Positions 9,607-18,451 of a stretch of 54,888 nt of DNA are shown piece after piece. The DNA comes from Longirhabdus pacifica (GTDB taxonomy: Bacteria; Bacillota; Bacilli; Paenibacillales; DSM-105158), in assembly GCF_004115085.1 (NCBI RefSeq), contig NZ_QXJP01000026.1:1-54888 (forward strand), given 5' to 3'. The translations under genes were made by a program, and so were the position numbers. Under the pieces are notes generated by a model that did not search any database, was not told the DNA's origin, and worked only from the letters and a program-made list of their open reading frames with translations. Each line of letters starts with the position of its first letter. Position 1 is the stretch's first letter.

Positions 9607-11214
9607 ATGAGTAGCATACCAAAAGTAGCATATTTTTGTATGGAGTATGGTTTACAATCCGACTTTCATACGTATGCTGGAGGACTAGGCATTTTAGCAG
9701 GGGATTTTTTGAAAGAAGCTAAAGATCAGCAAGTTCCGATGGTGGCAATTGGACTAAAATGGAAACAAGGTTATGTCAATCAACGATTAGATGAGCATAA
9801 CTATCCATACGACTGCTATAAAACGTACGATTATGATCATCTCGAAGAGACATCGATACAAGTAGATGTAACGATTAAAGATCAACAAGTAACTTGTAAA
9901 GTATGGAAAGCAACTGATTTTGGCAACGTTCCATTGTATTTACTAGATACAGATGTGGAAGGTAATCAGGATAAATGGATTACAGCACAGTTATATGGAG
10001 GGTATACGGAACAAAGAATTGCCCAGGAAATAGTGCTTGGCATAGGGGGCATACGTGTACTTAGACAATTAGGTTTGGAAATAGATGCGTATCATTTTAA
10101 TGAAGGTCATGCAGTCTTTGCAGGATTAGAATTAATTAGAGAAAAAATGTGCTGCGGTGATTCATTTGAGGAAAGCTGGCGTACTACGAAGGAAGAGATT
10201 GTATTTACCACGCATACTCCCATTGAAGCGGGTAATGAGTCACATGCTATAGATGCTTTATGTTATATGGGAATGACATCATACTTATCACAGGAACAAT
10301 TAATTCGTATCGGAGGCAGTCCATTTAACATGACAGTGGCTGCACTGAAGTTATCAAGAAAGTCCAATGCGGTATCAGAGCTGCATGCGGAAACAGCAAA
10401 TACGATGTGGAAAGGCGTAGCTGGTTCCTCGTCCATTATACCTATCACGAATGGTGTTCATCCTAAGACGTGGGTAGATGACAGGATGAGTGCTGCTTAT
10501 GAAGCCAAGCAAGGGATATGGAATCAACATCAGGAATTAAAACAAGAACTCATTGATTATATTGCAGATAAAACCGGCGCTTCACTTTCTCTGGACACGT
10601 TATTACTTGGATGCTGTAGAAGAATGGTTCCTTATAAAAGAAATGCTTTAATTTTTCATGACCTTGAAGTGATTGATCCTTTGTTGAAAGCCGGAAAATT
10701 TCAAATTGTTTTCTCTGGCAAAGCACATCCGCTTGATGAAACAGGAAAAAAGGTGATCCAACATCTTGTTACCATAGCTGATAAATATCCAAATCAAGTT
10801 GTTTTCTTAGAAAATTATAATATGGAAATTGGTCATTACATGACAAGAGGCGTAGATGTATGGTTGAATTCCCCACGCATACCACTTGAAGCATGTGGAA
10901 CCTCTGGGATGAAAGCGGCAATGAATGGCATACTTAACTTCTCTACGTTAGATGGGTGGTGGCCAGAAGCTTGTGAGCACGGTAAAAATGGTTGGCAGTT
11001 TGGAGATGGCTATAGTACGGAAAAAATCAAAATAGTCGATCAACGTGATGCGGACAGTCTCTATGCTGTTTTCAATGACGAAGTCATCCCTACTTATTAT
11101 GATAAACGAGATCAGTGGGTAGAGATGATGTATGCATCAATTGAATCAACGAGAGAACGATTTTCAACCAAGGTGATGATGGAGAAGTATATAGAGGAAT
11201 TGTATCAAAAGTAA
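9607..11214 (+). CDS. glgP: alpha-glucan (glycogen/maltodextrin) phosphorylase, short form
   Basis: GT35 family enzyme that releases glucose-1-phosphate from alpha-1,4-glucans using PLP. At 535 residues it is the short type found in many bacteria and archaea, not the ~800-residue muscle-like form. YFCMEYGLQSDFHTYAGGLG at the N-terminus and CGTSGMKAAMNG with the PLP lysine near residue 439, followed by DGWWPEA, are diagnostic. It is not next to other glycogen genes; it follows comEC closely and ends at a strong terminator. The natural substrate cannot be told. Confidence 0.9.
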   Translation: MSSIPKVAYFCMEYGLQSDFHTYAGGLGILAGDFLKEAKDQQVPMVAIGLKWKQGYVNQRLDEHNYPYDCYKTYDYDHLEETSIQVDVTIKDQQVTCKVWKATDFGNVPLYLLDTDVEGNQDKWITAQLYGGYTEQRIAQEIVLGIGGIRVLRQLGLEIDAYHFNEGHAVFAGLELIREKMCCGDSFEESWRTTKEEIVFTTHTPIEAGNESHAIDALCYMGMTSYLSQEQLIRIGGSPFNMTVAALKLSRKSNAVSELHAETANTMWKGVAGSSSIIPITNGVHPKTWVDDRMSAAYEAKQGIWNQHQELKQELIDYIADKTGASLSLDTLLLGCCRRMVPYKRNALIFHDLEVIDPLLKAGKFQIVFSGKAHPLDETGKKVIQHLVTIADKYPNQVVFLENYNMEIGHYMTRGVDVWLNSPRIPLEACGTSGMKAAMNGILNFSTLDGWWPEACEHGKNGWQFGDGYSTEKIKIVDQRDADSLYAVFNDEVIPTYYDKRDQWVEMMYASIESTRERFSTKVMMEKYIEELYQK

Positions 11215-11226
11215 TAGAAAGATGTG

Positions 11227-11263
11227 AAAGACGCAGAGGTGATATCACTTCTGCGTCTTTTCT
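11227..11263 (+). terminator. terminator after glgP
   Basis: AAAGACGCAGAGGTG pairs with CACTTCTGCGTCTTT around ATAT and ends in a T-run. It also closes the convergent gene at 11285-11743. Confidence 0.88.
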
Positions 11264-11284
11264 ATGCACTGCTAGTCAATCTAT

Positions 11285-11743
11285 TTATTCCAATACCACG
11301 ATGAGGCCAAAACATGCGGCGTTCAATAAAAAAGTAACAATAGCGCCGAGTATAATTCCTTGCATAAAAGTTTTATTCACGATGCTAAAAATCAGTATCA
11401 TGGGGGCTATATAGACGATTTGGTAAATTCCAACTAAAAATATGAAGGCCATATGTATGTAGACTGTAGTTAAGTAATAATAACCAAAAGTGAACAACAA
11501 TGCTATAGATAGATGGATATAGTATGTGCGGAACATGCCACTAACGTAGTTTTTTGTTTTAACTTGTTTTTGTTTTTGAATCATGACATATATTAACGCT
11601 ACCCACATCGCCAGCATTATCATCCACAAAAATAACGTTATAGTCATACTAAGGGCGGTTATTGTGGCAATAAAATGTAGAGGGAAAACAATAATAGCTC
11701 CTAACGGTAGTAGAAACGATGTTTCATCTGTACGTTTTGGCAT
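11285..11743 (-). CDS. small multi-pass membrane protein, unknown
   Basis: A 152-residue, strongly hydrophobic protein with about four to five predicted membrane helices separated by short Lys/Gln loops (KQKQVKTKN near residue 58). The start MPKRTDETS is chosen because AGGAGG lies six bases upstream; the frame extends 11 codons further without a ribosome-binding site. I do not recognise the family. It is convergent with glgP and downstream of the 129-bp repeat array, separated from it by a terminator. Confidence 0.7.
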   Translation of the reverse strand: MPKRTDETSFLLPLGAIIVFPLHFIATITALSMTITLFLWMIMLAMWVALIYVMIQKQKQVKTKNYVSGMFRTYYIHLSIALLFTFGYYYLTTVYIHMAFIFLVGIYQIVYIAPMILIFSIVNKTFMQGIILGAIVTFLLNAACFGLIVVLE

Positions 11744-11776
11744 TTCATACCTCCTCTTTTGTATATAATATAGCAT

Positions 11777-11808
11777 AAAAAAGAATCATCTTTTAAGATG
11801 ATTCTTTC
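11777..11808 (-). terminator. terminator distal to the repeat array and DUF368 gene
   Basis: GAATCATCTT/AAGATGATTC hairpin with a T-run on the minus strand. A transcript from the DUF368 gene would cross the three repeats and end here, putting the repeats in its 3' untranslated region. Confidence 0.7.
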
Positions 11809-11811
11809 TCC

Positions 11812-12206
11812 AACTTATTTATATAACATGAAGAAATAATGAGAACCAAGTTTACGCCTCAGAAGCCAGGCGTAAAGGTTGAGGTGGAAATTTCTCCATC
11901 TTATGATTAGCGGTAATAAGTTAATGAACAAAGTTCATTCAACTTATTTATATAACATGAAGAAATAATGAGAACCAAGTTTACGCCTCAGAAGCCAGGC
12001 GTAAAGGTTGAGGTGGAAATTTCTCCATCTTATGATTAGCGGTAATAAGTTAATGAACAAAGTTCATTCAACTTATTTATATAACATGAAGAAATAATGA
12101 GAACCAAGTTTACGCCTCAGAAGCCAGGCGTAAAGGTTGAAGAAATTTCTTCATCTTATGTTTAGCGGTAATAAGTTAATGAACAAAGTTCATTCAACTT
12201 ATTTAT
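11812..12206 (+). repeat. 129-bp hairpin repeat array A (three copies)
   Basis: Copies begin at 11812, 11941 and 12070, with a terminal 11-base fragment at 12196-12206. Copies 1 and 2 look identical by eye; copy 3 is 126 bases and differs in its right half. Each unit has ends AACTTAT and AATAAGTT, imperfect inverted arms (ATGAAGAAAT versus the complement of ATTTCTCCAT), a perfect 9-bp central stem TTTACGCCT/AGGCGTAAA (11851-11876 in copy 1), and an 18-base linker that is itself palindromic (AATGAAC AAA GTTCATT). This fills 11809-12198; no gene is present. The end fragment overlaps the stop codon of the DUF368 gene. Confidence 0.95.
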
Positions 12207-13071
12207 TAGGATTTAATTTTTCAAGTAAAAGAATAAGGCCTCCTCCAATGAAGAAAAACAGAGGGTGAAACGTACCCCATGACATTTGATCTTGTGGTAC
12301 TTCCAACGTCGTAGGTCCCATCACAACAGCGTATAATGAACCGATCATTAAGCCCATGATGCAATACATTGTTTGTGATCGATAATGATCCAACGCATAT
12401 TTTACCCATCTAATCGTAGCAAAAATCCCCGTCAAAATTCCTAGTCCAAACAGTAACACAACGAAAAAATAGTCAAAGTTAAATGTCATTACTTCTTTTA
12501 TTGCCGCAAGGATAGGGGCGTATAAACCAAAAATTAATAAGAGGGTGGAGCCAGATATACCAGGTAAAACCATTGCTGAAATAGCGATCATTGCTGCTAT
12601 AAACACATATAATGCAAGGCCTACATGTAATTGATCCAATGACATTGATGTTCCCTCGCTAGAAACAGGATTAAAAAATGTAATAGCAAATACGATGGTA
12701 ACACCTAATATGAGAAAGATAACATTGTTGTATTTCCCAACAAACTCATGTTTTTCTTCTTTAAATACATAGTAAATAGCAACGATGATAAAACCGAGAA
12801 ATAAGGAACTTACTTCATATATATTACTTTCTAATAATGAAGTAATAAAAACAATGGATAGCATCAGACCCAAAATCCAACCTATACCTAATTTAAGTAG
12901 AAAGTGTAACGACGCTACTCTTTTTTCTTTCGGTCCAGCAATGACACCATGCAATGATTGAATAAATTTATCATAAAAACCTAAAATAAACGCAATCGTT
13001 CCCCCAGAAACTCCTGGAACACTATCAGCAACAGCCATACAAAATCCTCTAAACATGTTAATCATAAGCAT
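12199..13071 (-). CDS. DUF368 membrane protein, PopT-like undecaprenyl-phosphate translocase
   Basis: A 290-residue polytopic membrane protein starting MLMINMFRGFCMAVADSVPG. The sequence SVPGVSGGTIAFILGFYD near residue 17 and the mirrored VLPGISGSTLLLIFGLY near residue 167 are the paired DUF368 signatures. DUF368 proteins (PopT) have been reported to return undecaprenyl phosphate across the membrane for cell-wall lipid recycling; that function here is by family. A GGAGAG site precedes ATG 13071. The stop codon and last two codons lie within the repeated AACTTATTTAT end of repeat array A. Confidence 0.88.
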   Translation of the reverse strand: MLMINMFRGFCMAVADSVPGVSGGTIAFILGFYDKFIQSLHGVIAGPKEKRVASLHFLLKLGIGWILGLMLSIVFITSLLESNIYEVSSLFLGFIIVAIYYVFKEEKHEFVGKYNNVIFLILGVTIVFAITFFNPVSSEGTSMSLDQLHVGLALYVFIAAMIAISAMVLPGISGSTLLLIFGLYAPILAAIKEVMTFNFDYFFVVLLFGLGILTGIFATIRWVKYALDHYRSQTMYCIMGLMIGSLYAVVMGPTTLEVPQDQMSWGTFHPLFFFIGGGLILLLEKLNPNK

Positions 13072-13307
13072 ACAATATCTCTCCGTTATTATTTTATTTT
13101 ATTCTCTTTATATTTCTTCTTCTCCCAAAAGGAAGTGTAAGTGATGTGTATACACTTTTCCCCATTTCGTTTCACTCATGTCATGTTTGTACTCTTTTCT
13201 ATTTTATTATGTATATAAGTCCAGTCAACGTCAAATGCAGTTTTGTATTCTATTTTTTCGTTCAACCAAAATATCAAAGGAAAAAATATTAAAATATAAA
13301 CTAACAT

Positions 13308-13350
13308 TGTGAAAAAAATCACAGACTATATTTTGGTTATGGCGTATAGT
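13308..13350 (+). promoter_or_regulatory. Crp/Fnr box and promoter of the OFA transporter
   Basis: TGTGA-AAAAAA-TCACA (13308-13323) is a perfect match to the TGTGA-N6-TCACA site. A TATAGT -10 lies at 13345-13350, predicting a start near 13357, so the box is centred near -41.5: the class II activator position. No good -35 is present, as expected for an activated promoter. The rest of 13072-13384 is AT-rich with no gene seen. Confidence 0.78.
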
Positions 13351-13384
13351 AAAAGCATAAATAGAGAAAAGGGAGAGAACACCA

Positions 13385-14638
13385 ATGAAAACAAAAAACC
13401 GTTGGCTGATTGCTTTATCTGCTATTGCAATCCATATGTCCATTGGTTCTGTATATGCATACAGCGTATATAAAAAGCCTCTAGAAGCACAACTTGGATG
13501 GAGCAGTACAGAATTTGCATTAGCATTTACTATCGCTATTTTTTGCTTAGGAATGTCAGCTGCATTTTTTGGGAAAGTTGTGGAGAAGAAAGGACCTCGT
13601 TTTTCTGCAACCGTTGCAGCGTGTTTATTTTCAGCAGGTTTGTTAGGAGCAGGTTTAGCTGTTCAAATAGAATCTTTATTTTTATTCTATGTTACTTATG
13701 GATTTATAGGTGGTATGGGGTTAGGTATAGGGTATATTTCACCGGTATCGACACTTGTGAAATGGTTCCCAGATCGCAGAGGATTAGCAACAGGAATGGC
13801 CGTTATGGGCTTTGGAGCGGGAGCGCTTGTTTGCGGACCTATTGCAGCTAGATTAATAGAAGGCGTTGGTATTCCGCAGACGTTTATGATATTAGGAGTT
13901 TGTTATTTTATCCTTATGTTCGCTGGAGCAAGTTACATTGCAAGACCTCCACAAGGATGGATGCCACAAGGTATGAAGAAGAACATGGAGAAAGGCAAAG
14001 TCGTGAAAATGGACCTTTCTCAACTAACAGCTAATGAAGCAGTAAAGACAAAACGTTTTTGGATGCTATGGGTCATGATGTTTATTAACATTTCAGCAGG
14101 AATTATGCTTATCTCCGTCGCTTCGGATATGGCACAAGACAAAGTAGGCATGACAGCAGCAGCAGCAGCTACAATGGTAGGATTGATGGGATTGTTTAAC
14201 GGAGGCGGACGTATAGGTTGGGCAAGTTTTTCTGACTACTTAGGGCGCTCCAATGTGTATGTTGTATTTTTTATCATACAGATTATCGCATTTCTGATTC
14301 TTCCTTTTGTAGGCAGCCCATTTGTTTTTCAGTTACTTATTTTTACTATCTTAACGATTTACGGTGGAGGATTCGCTTGTTTACCAGCATTCATCGGAGA
14401 TTTATTTGGTACAAAACAGCTTGGAGCCATTCACGGTTATTTATTAACTTCATGGTCCATGGCTGGTGTATTAGGTCCAATGATTGTAGCAACGATAGAA
14501 GATGCTACAGGCTCATATGATTCTTCCTTTTATGTCATCAGTATATTCTTACTCGTTGCACTTGTCACTTCCATCGCAATGCGTTTGAGTATCAGATCTG
14601 AAAGTGGAGCAGACCAAAATCAAGCTCATGCACACTAA
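13385..14638 (+). CDS. OFA-family MFS transporter (oxalate/formate antiporter-like)
   Basis: A 417-residue major facilitator with about 12 membrane helices. The start KNRWLIALSAIAIHMSIGSV, the VYAYSVYKKPLE loop, and the WFPDRRGLATGMAVMGFGAG segment near residue 123 are typical of the OFA subgroup. Members move small carboxylates; the substrate cannot be inferred. GGGAGAG precedes the ATG. It is monocistronic between a Crp/Fnr-type promoter and a strong terminator, suggesting control by oxygen or another Crp/Fnr signal. Confidence 0.88.
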   Translation: MKTKNRWLIALSAIAIHMSIGSVYAYSVYKKPLEAQLGWSSTEFALAFTIAIFCLGMSAAFFGKVVEKKGPRFSATVAACLFSAGLLGAGLAVQIESLFLFYVTYGFIGGMGLGIGYISPVSTLVKWFPDRRGLATGMAVMGFGAGALVCGPIAARLIEGVGIPQTFMILGVCYFILMFAGASYIARPPQGWMPQGMKKNMEKGKVVKMDLSQLTANEAVKTKRFWMLWVMMFINISAGIMLISVASDMAQDKVGMTAAAAATMVGLMGLFNGGGRIGWASFSDYLGRSNVYVVFFIIQIIAFLILPFVGSPFVFQLLIFTILTIYGGGFACLPAFIGDLFGTKQLGAIHGYLLTSWSMAGVLGPMIVATIEDATGSYDSSFYVISIFLLVALVTSIAMRLSIRSESGADQNQAHAH

Positions 14639-14669
14639 AATGTTTTAGCACATTTTGTTTTGCAACATG

Positions 14670-14702
14670 AAAATCCCTAACATTGTTTAGGGATTTTTTT
14701 CA
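14670..14702 (+). terminator. terminator after OFA transporter
   Basis: AAATCCCTAA pairs with TTTAGGGATTT around CATTG, followed by a run of T. Confidence 0.88.
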
Positions 14703-14823
14703 TTTGTTTCACTTTTCTCGTCTAATATATTAATTATTTAACACATTAGATGATGAATTTGGTAATATAATTACATCGCTTTTTTATAAATGATAGATTT
14801 GTTGAAAGGAAGATGTTATTTTC

Positions 14824-15549
14824 ATGGAAGGAAAAAAGTTAGAAGACGAAATACCCATTGCCACACCATGTTACAAGAATGAAGGAGATCATGCATTAAT
14901 AAGAGCGATTGAAGAAAATAATGTACAGAAAGTAAAGGCGCTAATGGAAGTGGGGGTCAATCTAAATACAGTGTATAAAGATGAATATACAGCGCTGATG
15001 TACGCTGCAAAAAAAGGAAACGTAGAAATGGTCAATCTCCTTCTTAAAGCAGGCGCTGATCCTCATATTCATACATTGTTAGGATATAATGCACTAGTAA
15101 ATGCATCTTATTACAATAGACTAGAAATCGTCCAGATACTAATAGAGTCAGGTGTGGAAGTGGATGCGCATCGAAGAGATGGCTACACAGCACTTACAGC
15201 AGCCGTTTCTACAGAAAATATTCAAATGGTACACATGCTGTTGGAAGCAGGAGCAGATCCTAACATACACACGGTAGATGGATATAGTCTGCTCATGAAA
15301 GCATGTCAAAATATACATCTTGTTAAGATGTTATTGGATGCTGGGGCTGATCCATACGTACAAACAGAATATGATGATACATCGCTCATTATTGCTGCTA
15401 GAAATGGAAATATGGAGACAGTACAATATTTAGTGGAAGTAGGCGTGGATCCTACCATAAAAAATACATTTGGAAACACGGCATTCGATTGTGCCGAGAA
15501 GTGTGGCTATGAAGAAATAGCACATTATTTAATGCAAAAACAGAAGTAG
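14824..15549 (+). CDS. ankyrin-repeat protein
   Basis: A 241-residue soluble protein made almost entirely of about seven ankyrin repeats, each ~33 residues, visible as recurring units such as TALMYAAKKGN, MVNLLLKAGADP and MVHMLLEAGADPN. The repeat starting SLLMKACQ is a few residues short. There is no signal peptide, membrane helix or catalytic domain, so it is probably a cytoplasmic protein-binding module with unknown partner. GAAAGGAAG precedes the ATG. It is alone, followed by repeat array B. Confidence 0.88.
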   Translation: MEGKKLEDEIPIATPCYKNEGDHALIRAIEENNVQKVKALMEVGVNLNTVYKDEYTALMYAAKKGNVEMVNLLLKAGADPHIHTLLGYNALVNASYYNRLEIVQILIESGVEVDAHRRDGYTALTAAVSTENIQMVHMLLEAGADPNIHTVDGYSLLMKACQNIHLVKMLLDAGADPYVQTEYDDTSLIIAARNGNMETVQYLVEVGVDPTIKNTFGNTAFDCAEKCGYEEIAHYLMQKQK

Positions 15550-15599
15550 CGATAATATGATATGCATTTATACATAAGTTTGAAGTGAATGATAGCTAA

Positions 15600-16035
15600 A
15601 ACATATATATGATGAAGAAATGATGGAATACAAGTTTACGCCTCAAAAGCCAGGCGTAAAGGTTATCATGTTGAGATTTCTCCATCTTATGCATAGCGGT
15701 AATAAGTTGTTTGAACAAGTTCATTCAACTTATATATAAGATGAAGAAATGATGGAATACAAGTTTACGCCTCAAAAGCCAGGCGTAAAGGTTATCATGT
15801 TGAGATTTCTCCATCTTATGCATAGCGGTAATAAGTTGTTTGAACAAGTTCATTCAACTTATATATAAGATGAAGAAATGATGGAATACAAGTTTACGCC
15901 TCAAAAGCCAGGCGTAAAGGTTATCATGTTGAGATTTCTCCATCTTATGCATAGCGGTAATAAGTTGTTTGAACAAGTTCATTCAACTTATATATATGAT
16001 GAAGAAATGATAGAATACAAGTTTACACCTCAGTA
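15600..16035 (+). repeat. 129-bp hairpin repeat array B (three copies plus a truncated fourth)
   Basis: The internal landmark ATGAAGAAAT occurs at 15612, 15741, 15870 and 15999, an exact 129-base period. The three full copies look identical to each other but differ from array A (loop CAAAAGCC instead of CAGAAGCC, linker TTTGAACAAGTTCATT). The fourth copy loses the family sequence after TTTACACCTCAG, near 16035. Central stem TTTACGCCT/AGGCGTAAA is preserved in all full copies. Confidence 0.95.
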
Positions 16036-16085
16036 GGCTCTCCCATTTTCATATCATGCAATGAGGTGCAGACTAAATAAGATAG

Positions 16086-16115
16086 TTGTCAATAATCATG
16101 GAATTCTTATATAAT
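16086..16115 (+). promoter_or_regulatory. candidate promoter of the cobalamin operon
   Basis: TTGTCA (16086-16091), an 18-base spacer, and TATAAT (16110-16115), just upstream of the riboswitch. Confidence 0.55.
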
Positions 16116-16134
16116 GAATAAATCATCATACATA

Positions 16135-16312
16135 CTATAGGTGTCCTAATGTGGAAAACATTAGGGTGAAAAGGGAAGTTGGTGTAAATCCGACACGGTC
16201 CCGCCACTGTAATCACGGAGAGAATAATCATGTCACTGCATCATGGATGTGGGAAGGCATGTTTGGAGTCATCCTCAATGATGTGAAAGTCAGGAGACCT
16301 GCCTGTAGTTAT
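16135..16312 (+). ncRNA. cobalamin riboswitch
   Basis: Conserved core AAGGGAAG..GGTGTAAATCC..CGGTCCCGCCACTGTAA spans 16171-16212, and the B12-box GTCAGGAGACCTGCC is at 16289-16303. The 5' helix uses GGTGTCC and nearby pairing. It precedes a terminator and btuF, so it should shut off corrinoid uptake when adenosylcobalamin is plentiful. Confidence 0.95.
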
Positions 16313-16413
16313 ACTATGGAACGTCCTTCGAGGAAAGGGAGCTGCTTCTGTGTGAGCATATATTTTACATAGCCATGTTGGTATGGATATATTGTCTCTA
16401 TGCCGTTTAGCCC

Positions 16414-16443
16414 CGCCTTTCCGTAAGGATAAGGCGTTTTTTG
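16414..16443 (+). terminator. riboswitch-controlled terminator
   Basis: CGCCTTTCC GTAA GGATAAGGCG hairpin followed by six T, between riboswitch and btuF; the likely expression platform. Confidence 0.85.
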
Positions 16444-16470
16444 CGCAAAAAAAGAGGAGTTGAACGTAAG

Positions 16471-17430
16471 ATGAATTGGAAAAAGGTATCATTATTTGTA
16501 TTCATGTTGATGCTACTGTTTAGTTTAGTGGTAGGTTGTGGAACAACGGAAGATAATGGAGAGCAAGACACGACAGAAAGTGCTACGGATGCTTTTCCTT
16601 TAACGATTGTGGATGGAGTAGGAGAAGAGGTCACGATTGACAAGGCGCCAGAGCGAATCGTTACAGGAATTGCAAGTAACACGGAAATCGCCTTTGCTTT
16701 AGGACTAGACGAGCACATTGTTGGTGTGGATAATTTCAGCAACTATCCAGAACAAGCATTGAACAAAGAAAAAATTGGAGATATGTATTTAAGCGCAGAG
16801 CTCATACTAGCTCAGGAACCAGACTTGATTCTACTAGATGAATCACATCAAAATAACAGCGGGGAAATAGTACAACTACTAAAAGACGCGGACCTAGACG
16901 TTATGTTTATTCAATCTGCTTCGACATTTGATGAAGTATATGAAAATATTTCTCTAATTGCTAAAGCGACCGATACGGTGGAGACAGGAGAGAACATCAT
17001 TCAAGATATGAAAGACCGCCATGATGTATTAAAAGAAAAAGCTAAGGAAATGACACAAGCTAAAAAAGTATGGGTAGAAGTTTCTCCGGCACCCGACATT
17101 TATACAACAGGCAAGGGCACATTTATGGATGAGATGCTGACTTCTATTGGTGCTACGAACGTAGCTGGTGATCAAGAAGGGTGGGTGATGTTGAACGAAG
17201 AAGAGATCGTGACACTGCAGCCCGAAGTGATCATTACTACTTACGGTTATTATGTGGAAAATGCGAAAGAGCAAATATTGGCTAGAGAAGGTTGGTCCGA
17301 AGTTCCGGCGATACAAAATGAACAAGTTTTTGACGTGCATGGTGATATCGTAACGAGACCAGGCCCACGTTTAATAGATGGGGTGGAGGAGCTTGCAAAA
17401 GTCATTTATCCAGAAATATTTGCTGAATAA
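16471..17430 (+). CDS. btuF: corrinoid ABC transporter substrate-binding lipoprotein
   Basis: Extracellular binding protein that captures cobalamin or related corrinoids. The N-terminus MNWKKVSLFVFMLML leads to lipobox VVGC, so mature protein starts at Cys near residue 24 and is lipid anchored. The APERIVTG segment and GLDEHIVGVDNFSNYP match the periplasmic binding protein class III (helical backbone) fold of BtuF/FhuD. Start ATG 16471 is preferred (GAGGAG upstream) over in-frame TTG 16441. It lies directly behind the riboswitch terminator and overlaps the btuC frame. Siderophore binding is unlikely given the riboswitch. Confidence 0.92.
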   Translation: MNWKKVSLFVFMLMLLFSLVVGCGTTEDNGEQDTTESATDAFPLTIVDGVGEEVTIDKAPERIVTGIASNTEIAFALGLDEHIVGVDNFSNYPEQALNKEKIGDMYLSAELILAQEPDLILLDESHQNNSGEIVQLLKDADLDVMFIQSASTFDEVYENISLIAKATDTVETGENIIQDMKDRHDVLKEKAKEMTQAKKVWVEVSPAPDIYTTGKGTFMDEMLTSIGATNVAGDQEGWVMLNEEEIVTLQPEVIITTYGYYVENAKEQILAREGWSEVPAIQNEQVFDVHGDIVTRPGPRLIDGVEELAKVIYPEIFAE

Positions 17431-18451
17431 AAAAGGATGGATATATGCCATAAGTGGAGGGTTTGTACTTGGTGCAAGCCTTCTTGGTTTATTTATAAGC
17501 AGTGTATCGTACCCAGTCCTAGACATTATCCGTGTGGTGTTCCATCATCTTTTTTCCATTGGATATGTGGAAGATGTACCACGAAATATGCAACTCATAA
17601 TATGGGAGATTCGTTTGCCGAGAATTGTTTTAGCTTTTTTAGTAGGGGCAGCGCTTTCTATTGCCGGTGCAGTATTTCAAGCACTGTTGCGCAATCCATT
17701 AGCTGATCCATATACGATAGGCATCTCTTCTGGCGCTTCATTAGGTGCTGTTATCGTCATTTTTTTTCAATTACAGTGGGTACTATTTGGTGGGTTGACG
17801 CTTCCTATCGTGGCGATAGGTTTTGGTATGCTGACGCTAATTATCGTACTTGCAATGGCCTCATTATCAGGAAGAAACTTGCAAACGGAAACGATTATCC
17901 TCGCAGGTATCATGATGAGTTCTTTCATTGGCGCTGTCATTTCTCTTCTTATTGCGTTAAGTGACGCCAATGGACTTAGTCAAATTGTATATTGGTTGAT
18001 GGGAAGTTTTCGCATGCGAGGGTGGGAACACGTACAAATCTTTCTCCCTTTTTTCGTGGTTGGATGTTTATTGTTACTTCCTTTTACACGCGATATGAAT
18101 GCGATGGCACTAGGAGATGACGGTGCACATCATGTAGGGATGAATGTGAAACGAAAAAAAATATTACTTTTAAGTGGTGCGGCAATACTAACAGGAGCAT
18201 CGGTATCCGTTTCAGGAGCAATTGGTTTTGTGGGACTCGTTATTCCTCACTTTGTTCGCTTGCTTATCGGCTCTAATTATAAACATATCATTCCGTTATC
18301 TATGTGGATTGGTGGAGGATACCTTGTATTATGTGATTTATTATCTAGAACCGTCATTGTACCACAAGAGTTGCCTATTGGTGTCATTACAGCGATAGTA
18401 GGAGCTCCTATATTTTCTATTTTCTTAATTAAAAAAAGGAGGGCAGAATGA
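17378..18451 (+). CDS. btuC: corrinoid ABC transporter permease
   Basis: FecCD-family permease with about ten membrane helices, 357 residues from the furthest start. The signature segments LRNPLADPYTIGISSGASLG near residue 106 and SGAIGFVGLVIPHFVR near residue 276 are diagnostic. The start is uncertain: ATG 17378 lies inside btuF and has no clear ribosome-binding site; in-frame TTG codons at 17393 and 17420 are alternatives. The overlap with btuF and the ATGA overlap with btuD indicate translational coupling. Confidence 0.92.
   Translation: MGWRSLQKSFIQKYLLNKKGWIYAISGGFVLGASLLGLFISSVSYPVLDIIRVVFHHLFSIGYVEDVPRNMQLIIWEIRLPRIVLAFLVGAALSIAGAVFQALLRNPLADPYTIGISSGASLGAVIVIFFQLQWVLFGGLTLPIVAIGFGMLTLIIVLAMASLSGRNLQTETIILAGIMMSSFIGAVISLLIALSDANGLSQIVYWLMGSFRMRGWEHVQIFLPFFVVGCLLLLPFTRDMNAMALGDDGAHHVGMNVKRKKILLLSGAAILTGASVSVSGAIGFVGLVIPHFVRLLIGSNYKHIIPLSMWIGGGYLVLCDLLSRTVIVPQELPIGVITAIVGAPIFSIFLIKKRRAE

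Noticed and set aside
11812..16035. Regular repeats as a CRISPR array
   Set aside because: The period is 129 bases with no variable spacers; the whole unit repeats and there are no cas genes.
16151..16372. 73-residue ORF over the cobalamin riboswitch
   Set aside because: The sequence is explained by conserved riboswitch elements and the frame has no start signal.
17378..17430. Frameshift joining btuF and btuC
   Set aside because: btuF ends with a normal C-terminus at full length and btuC is complete; the frames simply overlap as in coupled ABC operons.
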